From Paludibacteraceae bacterium (GTDB taxonomy: Bacteria; Bacteroidota; Bacteroidia; Bacteroidales; Paludibacteraceae): a stretch of DNA of 44,875 nt. Below are positions 23,418 through 31,637 of this stretch, piece after piece (position 1 is the first letter of the stretch; the number at the start of each line of letters is the position of its first letter). The position numbers and the translations under genes were made by a program. Below the pieces are notes generated by a model. It searched no databases, was not told the DNA's origin, and worked only from the letters and a program-made list of their open reading frames with translations. The stretch is taken from NCBI GenBank assembly GCA_017412245.1, contig JAFPYI010000010.1:1-44875 (forward strand). Direction: 5' to 3'.

Positions 23418-23893
23418 TATAAGATCTGCGCTGTGTGATTCTTCGTATCGACCTTTTCGATGATTCGTTCCAAGATGCCGTTCTCGTCAAAGATGAATGT
23501 CTTGCGCAGCGTTCCCATCGTCACCTTTCCATAGTTCGTCTTAGCCGCAAGGGCACGATTAACTGCGTTCTTCTTTTCTCCCCACGCACCGAAGGCTTGC
23601 AGCATCTCGGTGGTCGGGTCGCTGAGTAAAGGAAAAGGCAAGTCATATTTTTCTTTGAACTTGATATGCGAGGCTTGGCTGTCCTTGCTCACGCCATAGA
23701 CTTGGTAACCCTGCGCAAGAAAAGCATGGTAGTTGTCGCGGATGTTACATGCTTCCGTCGTGCAACCCGGCGTGGAATCTTTCGGGTAGAAATAAATGAC
23801 TGTCTTTTTGCCGATCAGGTCGTTGTTTGTAACCATCTTGCCGGTTTCGTCCACTGCCGCAAAACCCGGCATCTTGTCTCCAACTTGTAACAT
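23417..23893 (-). CDS. bcp: Bcp-type thiol peroxidase (peroxiredoxin)
   Basis: 158 aa from the ATG at 23893, two bases after the FemAB-like stop; the frame to 23926 adds an atypical tail. IYFYPKDSTPGCTTEACNIRD holds the peroxidatic Cys44 and a resolving Cys49. It reduces peroxides using thioredoxin. Residues ~109-119 (NAVNRALAAKT) interrupt the otherwise conserved WGEKK-NYGKVTMGTLRKTF surface segment and are encoded exactly by repeat copy B. So the gene carries an in-frame ~33-nt insertion. It is probably tolerated because it lies in a loop. Confidence 0.93.
   Translation of the reverse strand: MLQVGDKMPGFAAVDETGKMVTNNDLIGKKTVIYFYPKDSTPGCTTEACNIRDNYHAFLAQGYQVYGVSKDSQASHIKFKEKYDLPFPLLSDPTTEMLQAFGAWGEKKNAVNRALAAKTNYGKVTMGTLRKTFIFDENGILERIIEKVDTKNHTAQIL
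23540..23573 (-). repeat. Hairpin repeat, copy B inside bcp
   Basis: 34 nt, 30/34 identical to copy A and translated in the same frame (NxVNRA). The GCCCTTGCGGC core can form a short stem. It lies inside the conserved peroxiredoxin coding sequence as an in-frame insertion. Confidence 0.82.
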
Positions 23894-23895
23894 AA

Positions 23896-24897
23896 TTATT
23901 TGCGTTTTAAGAATTTTACAACACATGTGCCAAGCCGGTAAAGACTTGGTTTACAGATATGGATGAATCGTCCGTGTTCGACGAGTTTACCTCCGAACTC
24001 AGCCTTGAAATCGCGTACTCCATAAGGAACTCCAGGTTCTCCGGCACCCATGATATCGAAGCGAGGTAATTGGTGCGTATGAGCGTACTCCATCGCGGCC
24101 CATGTCGCCATGACGGAAGGAGAAAGCGATTTGTATGAACTATCCATTCCGCACACGAACCACTCGTAGATACATTGCTCTTCCTTAATCGGACACATAA
24201 TTCCACCGATCACTTTGCCTTCCGATTTGACCAATAGATAGATGCCTCTTTTTTGACGGAAGAACGCCAAGAAGAAGGATAGCGGAAAGAGCGGCGTCTT
24301 CACTTTGCGGCGATACAGATCCAATAATATCGCGTACCAATCTACCACTTCTTGCTCCGTTTGAGCTTCCTCAATGACTACACCATTCTTCTGCGCTTTG
24401 TGAATTTGCCGCTTTCTGGTCTCGCTCAAGCCTGTCCACATTGCCTCACGATCCGAACAATCGAAATGGAAATTCAAGTGCGGTTGATAGGTAAATCCCG
24501 CAGTTTCAAACGCCTCTTTCCAAGGACTGAAGTCATTAAAATTGCGAGTCTCGATGTAGATGGATTTTTGTTCTAAATCCTTGCGAATATAGTTCGACAA
24601 TAATATGATATCCTCTTTCGCGTAATTCGCAGCCATCACAACCCCACCTATTATAATCGCACGACGCGTAAAGAATTGTTTGATAGCACTCCGCTCTTTG
24701 GTCACATATCCGACGCAAACGGCACGCAATTCCCCACTCTCTTCTGCAGCATACGCAAACGGTTCCATGAGTTCCGGCAGGGACGCAAAGAAGTCATATG
24801 CCTCCGGAGACTGAAACCATGTTCCCGTCTCACTCATCCGCACCAATGCGCTCCATTGCTGCCGATCGATCTGCTTATATGTCAGGATATGTGCCAT
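23896..24897 (-). CDS. FemAB-like GNAT acyltransferase
   Basis: 333 aa. Built of two GNAT-like halves. SIYIETRNFNDFSPWKEAFE and FTYQPHLNFHFDCS precede RKRQIHKAQKNGVVIEE, the basic stretch typical of FemAB/Acetyltransf_6 proteins. IYLLVKSEGKVIGGIM and FDIMGAGEPGVPYGVRDFK make up the second half. FemAB proteins transfer aminoacyl groups from tRNA to peptidoglycan; the Bacteroidota members are mostly uncharacterised and often sit with glycan genes. It overlaps the helicase stop by 1 nt (TAATG). It is not a PseH. Confidence 0.8.
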   Translation of the reverse strand: MAHILTYKQIDRQQWSALVRMSETGTWFQSPEAYDFFASLPELMEPFAYAAEESGELRAVCVGYVTKERSAIKQFFTRRAIIIGGVVMAANYAKEDIILLSNYIRKDLEQKSIYIETRNFNDFSPWKEAFETAGFTYQPHLNFHFDCSDREAMWTGLSETRKRQIHKAQKNGVVIEEAQTEQEVVDWYAILLDLYRRKVKTPLFPLSFFLAFFRQKRGIYLLVKSEGKVIGGIMCPIKEEQCIYEWFVCGMDSSYKSLSPSVMATWAAMEYAHTHQLPRFDIMGAGEPGVPYGVRDFKAEFGGKLVEHGRFIHICKPSLYRLGTCVVKFLKRK

Positions 24898-27848
24898 TAT
24901 TCTATTAATCCAAATTTCTTTAATCGCGCCCTAATAGCACCTTGTGTGCGGTTGAATTCTTTTGCCAATTGGGCGATAGGTGTGCCTTCGAGGAAGAGTT
25001 CCCGCAGTCGCAAATCGTCCTCCACCATCCAGCGTTCACCGAACCGTTGTTGCGGTGCTGGAGCGGGATTGCGGCGTTGCTTCACCATCTTGATAAAGTC
25101 CAGCAAGAAGGGCGACGGTTTGCCTTCCACAAGCATATCGTGAATCATCGCCTCCACAGCCATATCATCCAGCGCGCTGCCTTTGTATTCGTTTTTTGCA
25201 GGAGCTTTGACAGGTTTTGGTGCTTTTGGTTTCGGCTCTTTCTTAGGTGCTTTGGTCTTCTTCTGCGGTTTCTCCATAAGTGGTTGCAAATCAGCCATTG
25301 GAGCCACGAAATTATTCCGTGCTTGGAGTAAGGATTCGGACGAAGGTTCTTCCGTTTTGAGGATTGACTGCATCAAGTGCATCTTCTCGTGCAGCACAAG
25401 GAACAAGTCGTTCAGCAACGGTTCAAAGTCCGACACATCGCCTTTGTTTTTACTGCGACACGGATGGTTCGCCACTTGTTGTGCCACCGGTTCTAAGAGC
25501 GGCAAGAAATACAGACATGCAGCTTGTAAGCGTTCACGAAGCATCGATTTATCACCATGTAACAGCAGTTTGGTCAGTTGTGGTCTGAACTTTTCGGCAA
25601 TCGATTGCCACTCGGAGAAGATCGGTTGCAAACCCTCCAAGAACGGCAAACACTCTGCATTGAACGACACCGCTTTCGCAGCCACTTTTCGCATCTGGTC
25701 CACCAAACTCAGCGTCCGATGGAAGTCAAAAAGCGCACTGAACAGTTGCACCTCGTATTCCTTGCGCGCCTTAGGAAGTGCTTGATTAACAGTCTCTACG
25801 GATGGCTGACTATCCGTGTAACGCAACACGGAAGGATCATTGTCTAACTCCACATAATCAAGCTTCGAAGACAGCACGATGCCTTCGAGTGTCCGACAAC
25901 GGGACAGCGCCACATAGACCTGTCCTGCCGCAAAAGCACGTGCCGCGTCGATGATCACTTTATCGAACGTCAGACCCTGACTCTTGTGAATCGTCACGGC
26001 CCAAGCGAGTCGCAACGGATATTGCGTGAACGTACCCAGCACTTCCTCGTCAATCTTACCCGTTTTCTCGTCCTCGCGATAACGAATATTCTCCCACACC
26101 ATACGTGTCACTTCTATATCCCCGTCGTCGCACCGCACGAAAATCTTTCCGTCATCGATGTCCGTGATCACACCTATCTTGCCGTTGTAGAACCGACGCG
26201 GTTTCTGGTCGTCATTGCGCACAAACATCACACGCGCACCGACTTTGAGCGTCAAAATCTCCTCTGTCGGGTAGATATTAGCCGGAAAATCTTTCTTGAT
26301 GTCCGCTTCGAACACATGAGGCTCGTCCGGCAACCGATTCAACTCCCGTTCATTCAGTTCGTCAGCCGAACGGTTGTGAGTCGTCAGGGTTATATGAAAG
26401 TCCTCATCGGTGTTCTTGAACCGCGGATTATAGCGACTATTCAGCAATGCACGACCTTGTGTAGTCAGCTGATTTTCACGCACTTCGTTCAGCAAACTGA
26501 CGAACGTCTGGTCCTGTTGCCGGAACACATGATCCAACTCGACATAGATCGGCTGCAATTCCTTCATCACCTTTGCTTGGAAGAAATACGGCCCTTCGTA
26601 GTACTTCTTCATCGTCTCTTCATCCTCGCCCTTCGTCACCACCGGAGACAACTGAAACAGGTCCCCGATCATTACCAACTGCACGCCGCCGAAAGGCTGA
26701 TCTTTGCGGTATTTGTAGCGCCGCAACACCGTGTCAATCGCGTCCAGCACATCCGCGCGAACCATACTAATCTCGTCAATCACCAGCATCTCGAGGTGAT
26801 AGAGCATGTTGCGTTTGCGTTGCGTAAGTCGTTGTTCTGCAAACAGTTGCCTGTACGATTGTGGTGTCGGGATAAGTGTCCGAACCGGCAACTGAAACAG
26901 CGAATGAATCGTCATTCCTCCCGCATTGATGGCAGCCACACCGGTTGGTGCCACCACAGCCATATTCTTCGGCGACTGTTCCCGCAACTTCCTCAGGAAC
27001 GTCGTCTTACCCGTTCCGGCCTTACCGGTGATGAAGATCGGCCGATTCGTATGCATCGCAAACTGCTCAGCCAAGTAGTAGGGCAGCGACTCATTGCGTG
27101 CATCTTGCTGCGCATCAGCCTCCACCGAACGCGTATCAATGATTCCCGCAATCAGCTTGTAATGTTGCAGTTGGCCATCAACCTCCACCGGTTCTTCCGT
27201 CATCGAAATCGCGTAATAAAACGTGCCGGTGGGGAACTTGCCGATCAGCGGCACATTCGAATAGCCTTCCATGCGCTCCAGGTACCGCGGATCTGTCACG
27301 GAAACCAAATACTCATTGCCCTTGTACGTAAAGCGCGTCTTGTATTGAATCTTTTTGATCCCGTCTTTGAACTTCTCCTCCCGAATGATCTCCGGCTCTT
27401 CCGGTTCAATCAGCATCAACGAACCTTTATTCGCGCAATATTCCTTATGCGTCAAAAATCGTCCTTGCGAATGCAAAACATAGTCCCGTTTGGACAAGAG
27501 AGCTTGCAGCACCTTCTGCGAGAACGGCAGACTCTTGATAATCCGCATCCGGCTATAATAAAAATTCTCGTTTTGACAACCTGAACCACATGCCTCCGTA
27601 TTGCTCAGTTCGATAACATCCAAAATGCGAATATTTCGAGCCGTTTCCATAGGAATCTCCTTGTGCGTCGTCTCCCGCTGAACCGGACGAATCCACCGCG
27701 GTTCACCCTGATCATCGACTACGCGGAAAGTCTTCTCATCTGCGCTCAACCGGATCTCTATTCCGGCTATGCATCGTCCCCCGTACTTAAACGAGTTCGC
27801 CAAACAGATGAAAAGATGCTTTTCCATATTTCTCACAGGTTCAATCAT
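24897..27848 (-). CDS. Pif1/RecD-like helicase with C-terminal HTH
   Basis: 983 aa. Residues 1-~245 are an N-terminal domain of unknown fold beginning LFICLANSFKYGGRCIAG. The superfamily 1B helicase follows: Walker A TGKAGTGKTTFLRKL near 270, APTGVAAINAGGMTIHSLF (motif Ia), LVIDEISMVRAD (Walker B), VQLVMIGDLFQLSPV (motif III), and AVTIHKSQGLTFDKVI with VALSRCRTLEGIVL (motifs V/VI). A Lys/Pro-rich linker near residue 870 leads to a C-terminal helix-turn-helix, LFLEGTPIAQLAKEFNRTQG. The start at 27848 forms ATGA with the WYL stop; an ATG at 27827 (MEKHLFICL) is the alternative. Probably unwinds DNA at replication or recombination structures. Confidence 0.9.
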   Translation of the reverse strand: MIEPVRNMEKHLFICLANSFKYGGRCIAGIEIRLSADEKTFRVVDDQGEPRWIRPVQRETTHKEIPMETARNIRILDVIELSNTEACGSGCQNENFYYSRMRIIKSLPFSQKVLQALLSKRDYVLHSQGRFLTHKEYCANKGSLMLIEPEEPEIIREEKFKDGIKKIQYKTRFTYKGNEYLVSVTDPRYLERMEGYSNVPLIGKFPTGTFYYAISMTEEPVEVDGQLQHYKLIAGIIDTRSVEADAQQDARNESLPYYLAEQFAMHTNRPIFITGKAGTGKTTFLRKLREQSPKNMAVVAPTGVAAINAGGMTIHSLFQLPVRTLIPTPQSYRQLFAEQRLTQRKRNMLYHLEMLVIDEISMVRADVLDAIDTVLRRYKYRKDQPFGGVQLVMIGDLFQLSPVVTKGEDEETMKKYYEGPYFFQAKVMKELQPIYVELDHVFRQQDQTFVSLLNEVRENQLTTQGRALLNSRYNPRFKNTDEDFHITLTTHNRSADELNERELNRLPDEPHVFEADIKKDFPANIYPTEEILTLKVGARVMFVRNDDQKPRRFYNGKIGVITDIDDGKIFVRCDDGDIEVTRMVWENIRYREDEKTGKIDEEVLGTFTQYPLRLAWAVTIHKSQGLTFDKVIIDAARAFAAGQVYVALSRCRTLEGIVLSSKLDYVELDNDPSVLRYTDSQPSVETVNQALPKARKEYEVQLFSALFDFHRTLSLVDQMRKVAAKAVSFNAECLPFLEGLQPIFSEWQSIAEKFRPQLTKLLLHGDKSMLRERLQAACLYFLPLLEPVAQQVANHPCRSKNKGDVSDFEPLLNDLFLVLHEKMHLMQSILKTEEPSSESLLQARNNFVAPMADLQPLMEKPQKKTKAPKKEPKPKAPKPVKAPAKNEYKGSALDDMAVEAMIHDMLVEGKPSPFLLDFIKMVKQRRNPAPAPQQRFGERWMVEDDLRLRELFLEGTPIAQLAKEFNRTQGAIRARLKKFGLIE

Positions 27849-28765
27849 TTATACAATGCCAATTGTTTCTCCAGTTCTGCTTTAAACTGTTCTCGTAAGG
27901 ACTGAGGTTGCAAAATCTCCAGTTCCGAACCATAGGTGCGTAGTTGTTGGATGAAATCTAGAGTCGGAGCTACAAACCATTCAAAAACACAAGGCTCAAC
28001 TTCCTTTTGCGAGTGGTGCAAAGGTAACGAACGAAGATACTTGGCTGCCAATGGAATGACTCTTGCCTGAATAATTTCGGGAGTATAGTCTTTGCCGCAG
28101 AACACGCCATAATAGCCAGAGAAATAAGCCTTTGGATGAAATTTCTTTGGCTGTTTGAACTTCTTATCCGTCCGTTTTATATACTGCACCCGATCCAAAG
28201 CATAGATTCGCGGTTCATCCTTCGGTGTGTCGTGCCTATCGTCAATCTCTTCCACGAATCCAAGTACATACCAACGCTGCTTGAAAACCTTTAGACACAG
28301 CGGTGCCAACAGAAACTCATGCGGCGCTTCTTTGCTATCAAAACGCAGATGGGTCACTTGCAGCATCTTCTTTTCTCGCATAGCCTCCACAATCGTCGTC
28401 AGGTACTCTGTTCCGGCAGGGATAGGTTCGTATAGAATCTGATCTCGCAATTCCCGACTTGTGTCAAGCGACTGACTCATAGCGAATTGCGAAAGCAGCC
28501 ATTGCTTCGTCTGACTATTGCTGTCCAAATCGGCAATGTAATACTGTCCTCCATAAGGCGAACGCTGACACTTGATCTCGATGTCAAATAGCATCTCTAT
28601 CTCGTTGAGGCAACGAAAGAATGTCCGATCGGGAATGCGCGATTCGTGATACTCGTTCAGGTTTGCATGCAGCCAACATCGATCAATTTCAGCCTTTGTG
28701 ATCTTTCCTGCTGATCGAATCGTATCCACCAACCAAATGTATTTGTTGTACTGCGTTGCTGCCAT
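27845..28765 (-). CDS. WYL-domain transcriptional regulator
   Basis: 306 aa from the ATG at 28765, 25 nt after the -7 box; the longer open frame to 29005 crosses that promoter and is a shadow. N-terminal helical DNA-binding region (KYIWLVDTIRSAGKITKAEI). The WYL domain near residues 120-200 contains LLAPLCLKVFKQRWYVLGF. The C-terminal WCX part ends the protein. WYL proteins sense nucleic acids or nucleotides and often control DNA-damage or defence genes. Here it heads an operon coupled to a helicase. Confidence 0.88.
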   Translation of the reverse strand: MAATQYNKYIWLVDTIRSAGKITKAEIDRCWLHANLNEYHESRIPDRTFFRCLNEIEMLFDIEIKCQRSPYGGQYYIADLDSNSQTKQWLLSQFAMSQSLDTSRELRDQILYEPIPAGTEYLTTIVEAMREKKMLQVTHLRFDSKEAPHEFLLAPLCLKVFKQRWYVLGFVEEIDDRHDTPKDEPRIYALDRVQYIKRTDKKFKQPKKFHPKAYFSGYYGVFCGKDYTPEIIQARVIPLAAKYLRSLPLHHSQKEVEPCVFEWFVAPTLDFIQQLRTYGSELEILQPQSLREQFKAELEKQLALYK

Positions 28766-28789
28766 GGCACTAATTCTCAAATTTCCGTG

Positions 28790-28821
28790 CAAAATTACAA
28801 AAATTTTCGCACATACGCAAA
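28790..28821 (-). promoter_or_regulatory. Promoter of the WYL-helicase operon
   Basis: Minus strand: TTTG (28818-28821), 20 nt, TAATTTTG (28790-28797). No other convincing promoter occurs within the seven closely spaced genes down to the MATE gene. Confidence 0.78.
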
Positions 28822-28841
28822 TTTTTCTGCATTTTTTCGCG

Positions 28842-29030
28842 TTACTCCTTTGTTTGTTCGTTGATCTGTTGCCGAATCTCTTCTTTGACATGTGCACGGA
28901 CGATGCCGCTAACCATACGATGGCCGCCTTTTTGCCGTTTGTGTCCACCAAAAGATGTGGCATCTTCCATCCATGCGGCATACGAACCACCATGGGTTGA
29001 CACATATTTCGACACGTGATTCTTCGGCAT
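28842..29030 (-). CDS. Small basic protein of unknown function
   Basis: 62 aa, beginning MPKNHVSKYVSTHGGSYAAW and ending in an acidic/Gln-rich helix (HVKEEIRQQINEQTKE). I do not recognise the family. The His/Lys/Gly-rich middle (FGGHKRQKGGH) could bind nucleic acid. The frame continues upstream past one amber codon (29046-29048) into MNMSRSYLHDKEILKRFSF, starting at 29127. So this may be the 3' part of a single ~94-codon gene split by a stop, or two tiny genes. It follows the AbiE-metallophosphoesterase operon. Confidence 0.45.
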   Translation of the reverse strand: MPKNHVSKYVSTHGGSYAAWMEDATSFGGHKRQKGGHRMVSGIVRAHVKEEIRQQINEQTKE

Positions 29031-29097
29031 CTCGTCGCGTTTATGCTAATTCTTGTCTAATGGGTGCATGAAGCTGAAGCGCTTCAAAATCTCCTTA

Positions 29098-29916
29098 TCA
29101 TGTAAATAACTGCGGCTCATATTCATATTCTTTAATAATTCTCGGCACCTCCAGCAACTCCATGATATCCAGCATCTTGTACCACACGCCATCAATCTCA
29201 CTATGCCATGAGTTATGAAAATGCCCATAGTACCACCGCTCCAGCGGATGTCCGTCTCGCTTCAGATGTGCCAAGATTGTATCCATCGTCTGCCGTTCTG
29301 CCTCGCATTCCGCAATCAGTCCCGGATCCTCCTTTGCCCAACTCGCCAATCCGCTTTTTGACTGAAATTCACAGAACGACGGAGCCGTATGACTCACCAC
29401 GATATCCACTTTTAGTCCCGCATCCCGTATCGCCTCCAGTGCCTCTGCATCATACCGAACTGCCTCATCCGGCCAATAATACACTTTCCCCGGATGCCGA
29501 CTCATCTCCTGCAACCTAATCTGCCGATCCACACTCACCGCACCTCCGACGCACAGCACCATTCGTCCACAAGCCTCTATCACCGCATAGTCAGGAACTG
29601 TCCTCCAACGCAGATGCTCAATCGCAGTATGTCCAGCCTCATCCGTCGCAAAATACGCAGGATCGTCATGATTGCCACGCACCATCGCTATCCAGCAATT
29701 ATTCTGCACCAAACGTTTCTCGATGCGCCGAAAAACCTGATCATACGCACCCGGTTTCTCAAACCCGAATCCGCAATCCCCGGCAACAATCACCAGCGTA
29801 TCCTTCATTCCGTACCGCACACACATCTCATACACCAACGGTACAAACTCCCCGTGTATATCCCCACAGATTACAAGCGATTTCGCATCCTTATATGTCA
29901 ACACCCACGGCTTCAT
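29098..29916 (-). CDS. Calcineurin-like metallophosphoesterase
   Basis: 272 aa from the ATG at 29916; the frame to 29925 would need TTG. All five family motifs are present: VICGDIHG (D19, H21), VAGDCGFG (D47), RGNHDDP (N82, H83), IVVSHTAPS and YYGHFHNSWH. A binuclear-metal phosphoesterase, possibly acting on nucleotides, RNA or phosphoproteins. It overlaps abiEii by 26 nt, which is strong coupling, so it belongs to the AbiE operon and may be an accessory component. Confidence 0.88.
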   Translation of the reverse strand: MKPWVLTYKDAKSLVICGDIHGEFVPLVYEMCVRYGMKDTLVIVAGDCGFGFEKPGAYDQVFRRIEKRLVQNNCWIAMVRGNHDDPAYFATDEAGHTAIEHLRWRTVPDYAVIEACGRMVLCVGGAVSVDRQIRLQEMSRHPGKVYYWPDEAVRYDAEALEAIRDAGLKVDIVVSHTAPSFCEFQSKSGLASWAKEDPGLIAECEAERQTMDTILAHLKRDGHPLERWYYGHFHNSWHSEIDGVWYKMLDIMELLEVPRIIKEYEYEPQLFT

Positions 29917-30793
29917 TCTCGGCAAAAAACTCCTTATTCCAATATTGTTCCAAATGTTCTTTGATGCAAGCCATCACCATTCCGAACGGCAAATCTTCTT
30001 TGTACTTAATGTTCTTTAGAAACGTTTTCCATCTGGCATTGCGCATTACATCTTCCGCAAACTCCGGCAAGAAAAGATGCACACCTTCCGCATAACCGGT
30101 TTCGCGACAACGGAAAGTATTGCGTATAGCTTCTGCCAACACTTCCGGCTCCACTTCATCATGAAACAAGATCATGTACACATCAAAGAAGTCCTTCATC
30201 CTGCTGTTTGTCTCGTCTCGATCAATCATGGCATGGAACTTCTCTGCCACAACTGTTTCCAGTGAATAAGCCTTGAGTCGCACCTCGGGAATACGTTCCA
30301 ATAGCACAGGATACTCCAAGTCTACAGGAGCTGGAGTTACCACATCTCCGAAACCGATATCAACCGACATCTCATGCACAATCGTGTCCATCTTTGCCTT
30401 GAACGGCAACCGCACACCCGGATATTTCTTATCGACTGCGATAGACGATGGAATCATATTTGTGGTGTCAAACGTCACTCCGTCTTCCTCACACGCAATA
30501 CTCAAAATCTCTTTGAATATGCGCACCAACTCATCGCTATCCCGCGAAATACGGTTCGCCATAAAGTCCACATCCACAGTAGGTCTACAGTCCAAACCGT
30601 TATGCGCATACAGCAACGAGCCACCCTTCAGCAAGAATTGTCCGCGATAATTACTCACCGACACACGATACAGCAACCGTTCGTTGAAATACCGCTGAAG
30701 GATATACATGTACTCATGCTTGCCTTCTTTATGTATGTTCAGCAGACGCTCACGAATCGAACGCCCTACATTCTTCGGTGTTCGCTTACTCAT
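29891..30793 (-). CDS. abiEii: AbiEii nucleotidyltransferase toxin
   Basis: 300 aa, type IV toxin-antitoxin toxin and phage abortive-infection effector. GGSLLYAHNGLDCRPTVDVDF is the nucleotidyltransferase motif (GS...D-x-D), and AEKFHAMIDRDETNSRMKDF with FFDVYMILFH carries the downstream conserved Lys/Asp residues. The family is thought to use GTP or another NTP and block growth. Its ATG lies in the antitoxin stop (ATGA). Confidence 0.93.
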   Translation of the reverse strand: MSKRTPKNVGRSIRERLLNIHKEGKHEYMYILQRYFNERLLYRVSVSNYRGQFLLKGGSLLYAHNGLDCRPTVDVDFMANRISRDSDELVRIFKEILSIACEEDGVTFDTTNMIPSSIAVDKKYPGVRLPFKAKMDTIVHEMSVDIGFGDVVTPAPVDLEYPVLLERIPEVRLKAYSLETVVAEKFHAMIDRDETNSRMKDFFDVYMILFHDEVEPEVLAEAIRNTFRCRETGYAEGVHLFLPEFAEDVMRNARWKTFLKNIKYKEDLPFGMVMACIKEHLEQYWNKEFFAENEAVGVDI

Positions 30794-31371
30794 TCCATCA
30801 AGATATTTAGATAGTTACCCAATATTTTTCCTACTCGCAACGCTTTCGCGTACTCCATCATCAAGCCGATTTTTCGATCCGGACGCTTTAGGTAATTACG
30901 TATTATCTCCAGACACAGATCTTCACCAATCTTATTGCGGTACCGTACCGCATCGCAAACGCTTCGCTCTGCATTGGTCATCCGCACCTTGTGAGACGAA
31001 TACACCACCTCTTCTACTCCCAATGTCAGACTCTGCTCGTTCCAGTAATAGAGCGTAATCAACTGTTTCTGAGCGAACACAATCTTCCGTTTGGCCTCAA
31101 TCGCAATGCAAAAAGTTGGAGGCGACACCATGGTCAAGCCATAAAATGCCCATGCGTTATACAAGCACACCACGCCTCCCGGAACAACAGATTCTACATC
31201 TATCATTGCGTCCATAAACGCAAATGGTAGAGCAAAGACACCACCTCTCACGCGTACTAGTCTGCCTTTCTTCTCAGCACGGAGGGCTCGTCGATATTCA
31301 TTTTCATGAAATCTTTTGTGATAACTAATCACCCCTCCTTGTCTTGTTACTATGTCGTCTACTCGCTCCAT
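30790..31371 (-). CDS. abiEi: AbiEi antitoxin / autorepressor
   Basis: 193 aa. N-terminal winged helix (IVTRQGGVISYHKRFHENEYRRAL, GRLVRVRGGVFAL) followed by the AbiEi antitoxin domain (YNAWAFYGLTMVSPPTFCIAIE, VRMTNAERSVCDAV). AbiEi proteins neutralise AbiEii without binding it and repress their own promoter by binding inverted repeats. A matching perfect inverted repeat lies at 31393-31423, immediately upstream. Confidence 0.92.
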   Translation of the reverse strand: MERVDDIVTRQGGVISYHKRFHENEYRRALRAEKKGRLVRVRGGVFALPFAFMDAMIDVESVVPGGVVCLYNAWAFYGLTMVSPPTFCIAIEAKRKIVFAQKQLITLYYWNEQSLTLGVEEVVYSSHKVRMTNAERSVCDAVRYRNKIGEDLCLEIIRNYLKRPDRKIGLMMEYAKALRVGKILGNYLNILME

Positions 31372-31392
31372 ATTGTCTAAAATCGTCCATTT

Positions 31393-31423
31393 TCTACGGA
31401 GTTAGATGTGTATTCTCCGTAGA
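31393..31423 (-). promoter_or_regulatory. Inverted-repeat operator of the abiE operon
   Basis: Perfect 9-bp arms TCTACGGAG / CTCCGTAGA with a 13-nt spacer, between the promoter (31444-31475) and the abiEi start. Placement and symmetry match known AbiEi autorepression sites (established for other AbiE systems; inferred here). Confidence 0.75.
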
Positions 31424-31443
31424 TTATTGTACATTTTCGGCTA

Positions 31444-31475
31444 CAAAGGTACTGTTTTTTTTTGAATTGATCAAA
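31444..31475 (-). promoter_or_regulatory. Promoter of the abiE operon
   Basis: Minus strand: TTTG (31472-31475), 20 nt, TACCTTTG (31444-31451). Transcription from about 31437 would pass through the operator. Confidence 0.8.
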
Positions 31476-31518
31476 TTTTTTTGCATAAAAAATCATTTTT
31501 TCTGCATTTTTCTTAAGT

Positions 31519-31555
31519 AACTGCCTACATTTGGCAGTTTAAAGCAGTACTTTTG
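31519..31555 (+). promoter_or_regulatory. Promoter with dyad for the 31638 gene
   Basis: -7 box TACTTTTG at 31548-31555. The usual TTTG 20 nt upstream is absent. In that place sits the inverted repeat AACTGCC-TACATTT-GGCAGTT (31519-31539), suggesting an activator- or repressor-controlled promoter divergent from abiE. Confidence 0.6.
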
Positions 31556-31637
31556 CAGCAAATTTACAAAAACAAGCTGCGTACGTGTCCTATTACCACG
31601 CAGATTTAGTATTTATTAACAACAAAATTTTTAGGTT

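Noticed and set aside
23896-24897. FemAB-like gene as the missing PseH acetyltransferase
   Set aside because: It has double-GNAT FemAB architecture, is 11 kb away and in another operon.
25986-27584. 532-codon plus-strand frame opposite the helicase
   Set aside because: Antisense shadow of clear helicase motifs; composition is His/Arg/Gln-rich.
28766-29005. 80-residue N-terminal extension of the WYL regulator
   Set aside because: It runs through the promoter and the unrelated small ORF; the domain starts properly at 28765.
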